Assembly: GCA_963170055.1 (NCBI GenBank)
Contig: CAUJGJ010000258.1
Coordinates: 2,708,601 to 2,733,600 of the forward strand
Origin: Halisarca cf. caerulea
Lineage: Eukaryota; Porifera; Demospongiae; Chondrillida; Halisarcidae
Direction: 5' to 3'
DNA: 25,000 nt
The position numbers were made by a program, and so were the translations under genes. The notes under the pieces were generated by a model that did not search any database, was not told the origin of the DNA, and saw nothing but the letters and a program-made list of their open reading frames with translations. The first letter of the stretch is position 1; each line of letters starts with the position of its first letter. Below are positions 19,411-25,000 of this stretch, piece after piece.

Positions 19411-20321
19411 TCATGACGTCTCCTTGTGCTTTGTCAGAACATGTACAATAGTACCGAGGCCAATGCCAAAGGCAGCACCATACAGCCCACCCGTCAGTGG
19501 TGGTCTCATGAGTGCAGCACCCATTCCCGCACCCACCAAGCCCACAGCACCACTGAATATGTCAGTCCTGACTTGGCCCTTGTTGAATCTTAAACGATAG
19601 GCTCTGTCGTAAATGGCTATTGGCTCCGCATTGTGAAGCTTAGCAAAACACATGCTCATCCCCAACAATGGTCCAACGAGAAACTGTAAAGAAACAGAAA
19701 CACATGATGAAAGACACTCACTGATAACATACTCTATGCATGATGGCTGAACAGCTAGGCCTCACAACAGTGCAATTTGGACATCCAAATCCCACCATGC
19801 TCTACACTAAGCTATACAGTGAGTATATCATACCTTCGTAAAAAGCAAAGATAAGGTAAGTTGGAACAGCGGGTAATTTGGAGCAGTTAGGCCAAAAGCA
19901 GTATCAACCACAAGCTACATCCATTACTTCTCGTCTGCATTGTCTACATGAAGTGGGAGTTTGGCAGAAGAAAAGTGGCTGGGCAACTTAACCACAGTAG
20001 AAGTTACAGAACCTGTTCCAAATTACCATCGCGTTCCAAATTACCCCCTTTACCTTACAAAATTTCTTGCAAAACAATAAGGAACACAACATAATTATTT
20101 AAAAAGACGCTCACCGCCCCTATTGCTGTAGCTCGACCAGTTCTCATCAGAAGTTCTCTTCCTCTTCCTCCCCTATAGGCAACTACCAAGGGCGCCAAAG
20201 CCATGGTTACCAAGGACCCCATCTGAGCACCTTTCTTCTCACAGTGCCAGTACATTTCCACTGTCGCATGAGGAATGGGCACCTCCGGATCTTCGTCACT
20301 TAATTTATTGCTATTCGACAT
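19411..20321 (-). CDS. Small glycine-rich membrane protein of unknown function
   Basis: Two exons on the minus strand, 20321-20115 and 19683-19411 (stop TGA), joined in phase 0 with clean GTGAGC donor and TTTACAG acceptor; 159 aa. The N-terminus is hydrophilic (MSNSNKLSDEDPEVPIPHAT). A YWHCEKKGAQMGS segment and a hydrophobic stretch at about 37-50 (LVTMALAPLVVAY) follow, then the basic RGGRGRELLMRTGRA. The second half alternates hydrophobic Gly-rich helices (FLVGPLLGMSMCFA; GAVGLVGAGMGAALM; GGLYGAAFGIGLGTIVHVL) with a charged loop (YDRAYRLRFNKGQVRTD). GxxxG-type patterns suggest several packed membrane helices, possibly in mitochondria. I recall a small uncharacterised eukaryotic family (DUF1757-like) of this shape but cannot confirm membership. 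It is divergent from DDX27 across 125 bp. Confidence 0.8.
19852..20057. mobile_element. TAAGGT-type MITE in the membrane-protein gene intron
   Basis: 206 bp. Starts TAAGGTAAGTTGGAACAGCG and ends with ATTACCCCCTTTACCTTA, the exact family right end. The interior aligns with 13348-13548 over most of its length. It occupies about half of intron 19684-20114. Confidence 0.88.
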
Positions 20322-20446
20322 GGTAGCTAGTTTAAACCTTTACGTGTTCTCTTACAAGCTTAGAACCCACAAACTCTGCCTTGTTCTCAGAATGTTCCTC
20401 GGTCGGGAGCTGTCTTGACAGACCTCATCAAGCACGTGACTTAAAA
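20322..20446. promoter_or_regulatory. Bidirectional promoter, membrane protein / DDX27
   Basis: 125 bp between divergent ATGs. It contains CACGTG followed by AC (20433-20438), 8 bases before the DDX27 ATG, and an AAAATGGCTGC motif over that ATG resembling YY1 sites. No TATA box. Confidence 0.5.
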
Positions 20447-24304
<3,858 letters not shown>

Positions 24305-24408
24305 GTGAGTATGTAACTTGCAGTGTCATTGTACGTATGTGCTTGTGTTACATTTGAACTGGTTCAGTAGTGGCCCAATGAATACATATGTGCTGTCCTT
24401 ATGTATCA

Positions 24409-24580
24409 GGAGTACTTACTGTCAGTGTTGTTTTCAGTACAGTACATGAGGTAGGGAGAATGCAAGGAGTACTTACTGTCAGTGTTGTTTTCAGTACTGT
24501 ACATGAGGTAGGGAGAAAGCAAGGAGTACTTACTATCCTGGAGTATATACTATTCTAGGTACTTACTAACCAAGTTCCAT
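24409..24580. mobile_element. Tandem 57-bp units of the GGGTTAGTGAGTAC element family, inverted
   Basis: Units begin GGAGTACTTACTGTCAGTGT at 24409 and 24466, with a third diverging one at 24523. Reverse-complemented, they match the interior of the element at 3723-3953 (AGTAAGTACTC..TTGC..T.TCCCTACCTCATG). It lies in DDX27 intron 11. 24581-24873 shows no recognised structure. Confidence 0.65.
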
Positions 24581-24873
24581 AGCCCAGGACAGATGTAGAG
24601 TGTTATGAATTTGAAATTGTTGCAAATCTGAGCCCAAAGGGAAGTTGGGACCCCACACAGTTCACTGTACTATGGCCAATGGACAGCCGGACAGAATACA
24701 CTTGTTTGCAGTGAGACCTTTCCAATCCTCCTCTCTGAACCTCTGCACATCAGCCACACTATCTGAACCAGCCATTTGTTCCATCCAAGTGTTGCCCACA
24801 GTGTCAGAATGTACCTGTGTACAGAGACCACTTGGTCCCAAGGTGGTCCGAGTTGGGAGTCTGCACATACATG

Positions 24874-25000
24874 CAGTCAAACTCTGTTAGTACGTAAGTA
24901 CCTGGGTTAGTGAGTACTGGATAGTAAGTACCTGGGTTAGTGAGTACTGGATAATAAGTACCTGGGTTAGTGAGCACTGGATAGTAAGTACCTGGTTAGT
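24874..25000. mobile_element. GGGTTAGTGAGTAC element family, left end, cut by window end
   Basis: Starts CAGTCAAACTCTGTTAGTAC like the element at 3723 (CAGTCAAACTCTGT), followed by about four units of roughly 30 bp (CTGGGTTAGTGAGTACTGGA then TAGTAAGTAC) up to the window end. The right end is not visible. Confidence 0.7.

Overview
This is a eukaryotic, almost certainly metazoan, nuclear window. It contains intron-rich genes with GT-AG introns, a p25-alpha (TPPP) gene, N-myristoylated DUSP15/22-type phosphatases and a DDX27 helicase. The introns are crowded with (GT)n/(CA)n, (TA)n and TACGTA-type simple sequence and with short non-autonomous DNA transposons. A non-vertebrate, perhaps an early-branching marine invertebrate, fits best, but the sequence does not fix the species. 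No rRNA, tRNA, CRISPR or prokaryotic-style operon was seen.

Layout. 1-1700 (+): last four exons of an adenosylhomocysteinase (AHCY) gene whose 5' part lies outside the window. 1803-6248 (+): a complete second AHCY paralogue, 8 exons, 434 aa, in tandem with the first. 6562-7911 (-): TPPP/p25-alpha gene, 3 exons, 179 aa, convergent with AHCY. 8082-12649 (+) and 13290-17965 (+): two tandem 8-exon DUSP15/22-like phosphatases (178 and 176 aa). The first shares a 170-bp divergent promoter with TPPP. The second has a duplicated copy of that promoter, including a relic of the TPPP start. 18500-19063: 27-bp minisatellite of 20 units. 19411-20321 (-): a 2-exon, 159-aa glycine-rich membrane protein that I do not recognise. 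20447 to beyond the window end (+): DDX27/Drs1-type DEAD-box helicase, 11 exons visible, divergent from the membrane-protein gene over a 125-bp promoter.

The window records two tandem duplications at different stages. The AHCY pair is old: exon 6 proteins are about 66% identical, yet a 239-bp tract over exon 5 appears identical, which suggests recent gene conversion. The complete AHCY copy has unusual residues at several active-site positions. The DUSP pair is younger: introns still align, so MITEs present in one copy can be dated as post-duplication from near-empty sites in the other. In both DUSP genes the catalytic cysteine codon is split by an intron. In copy 2 that intron is 78 bp, in frame and stop-free, so its retention would give a protein without the active site.

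No wholly new multi-gene system is evident. The most promising leads are the substituted AHCY paralogue, the DUSP catalytic-loop intron, the (GT)n tracts starting at 5' splice sites, paired kappa-B-like palindromes behind both DUSP stop codons, and a nest of TIR elements. Exon calls rest on reading frame, splice consensus, phase agreement and recalled family sequences; no database search was run.
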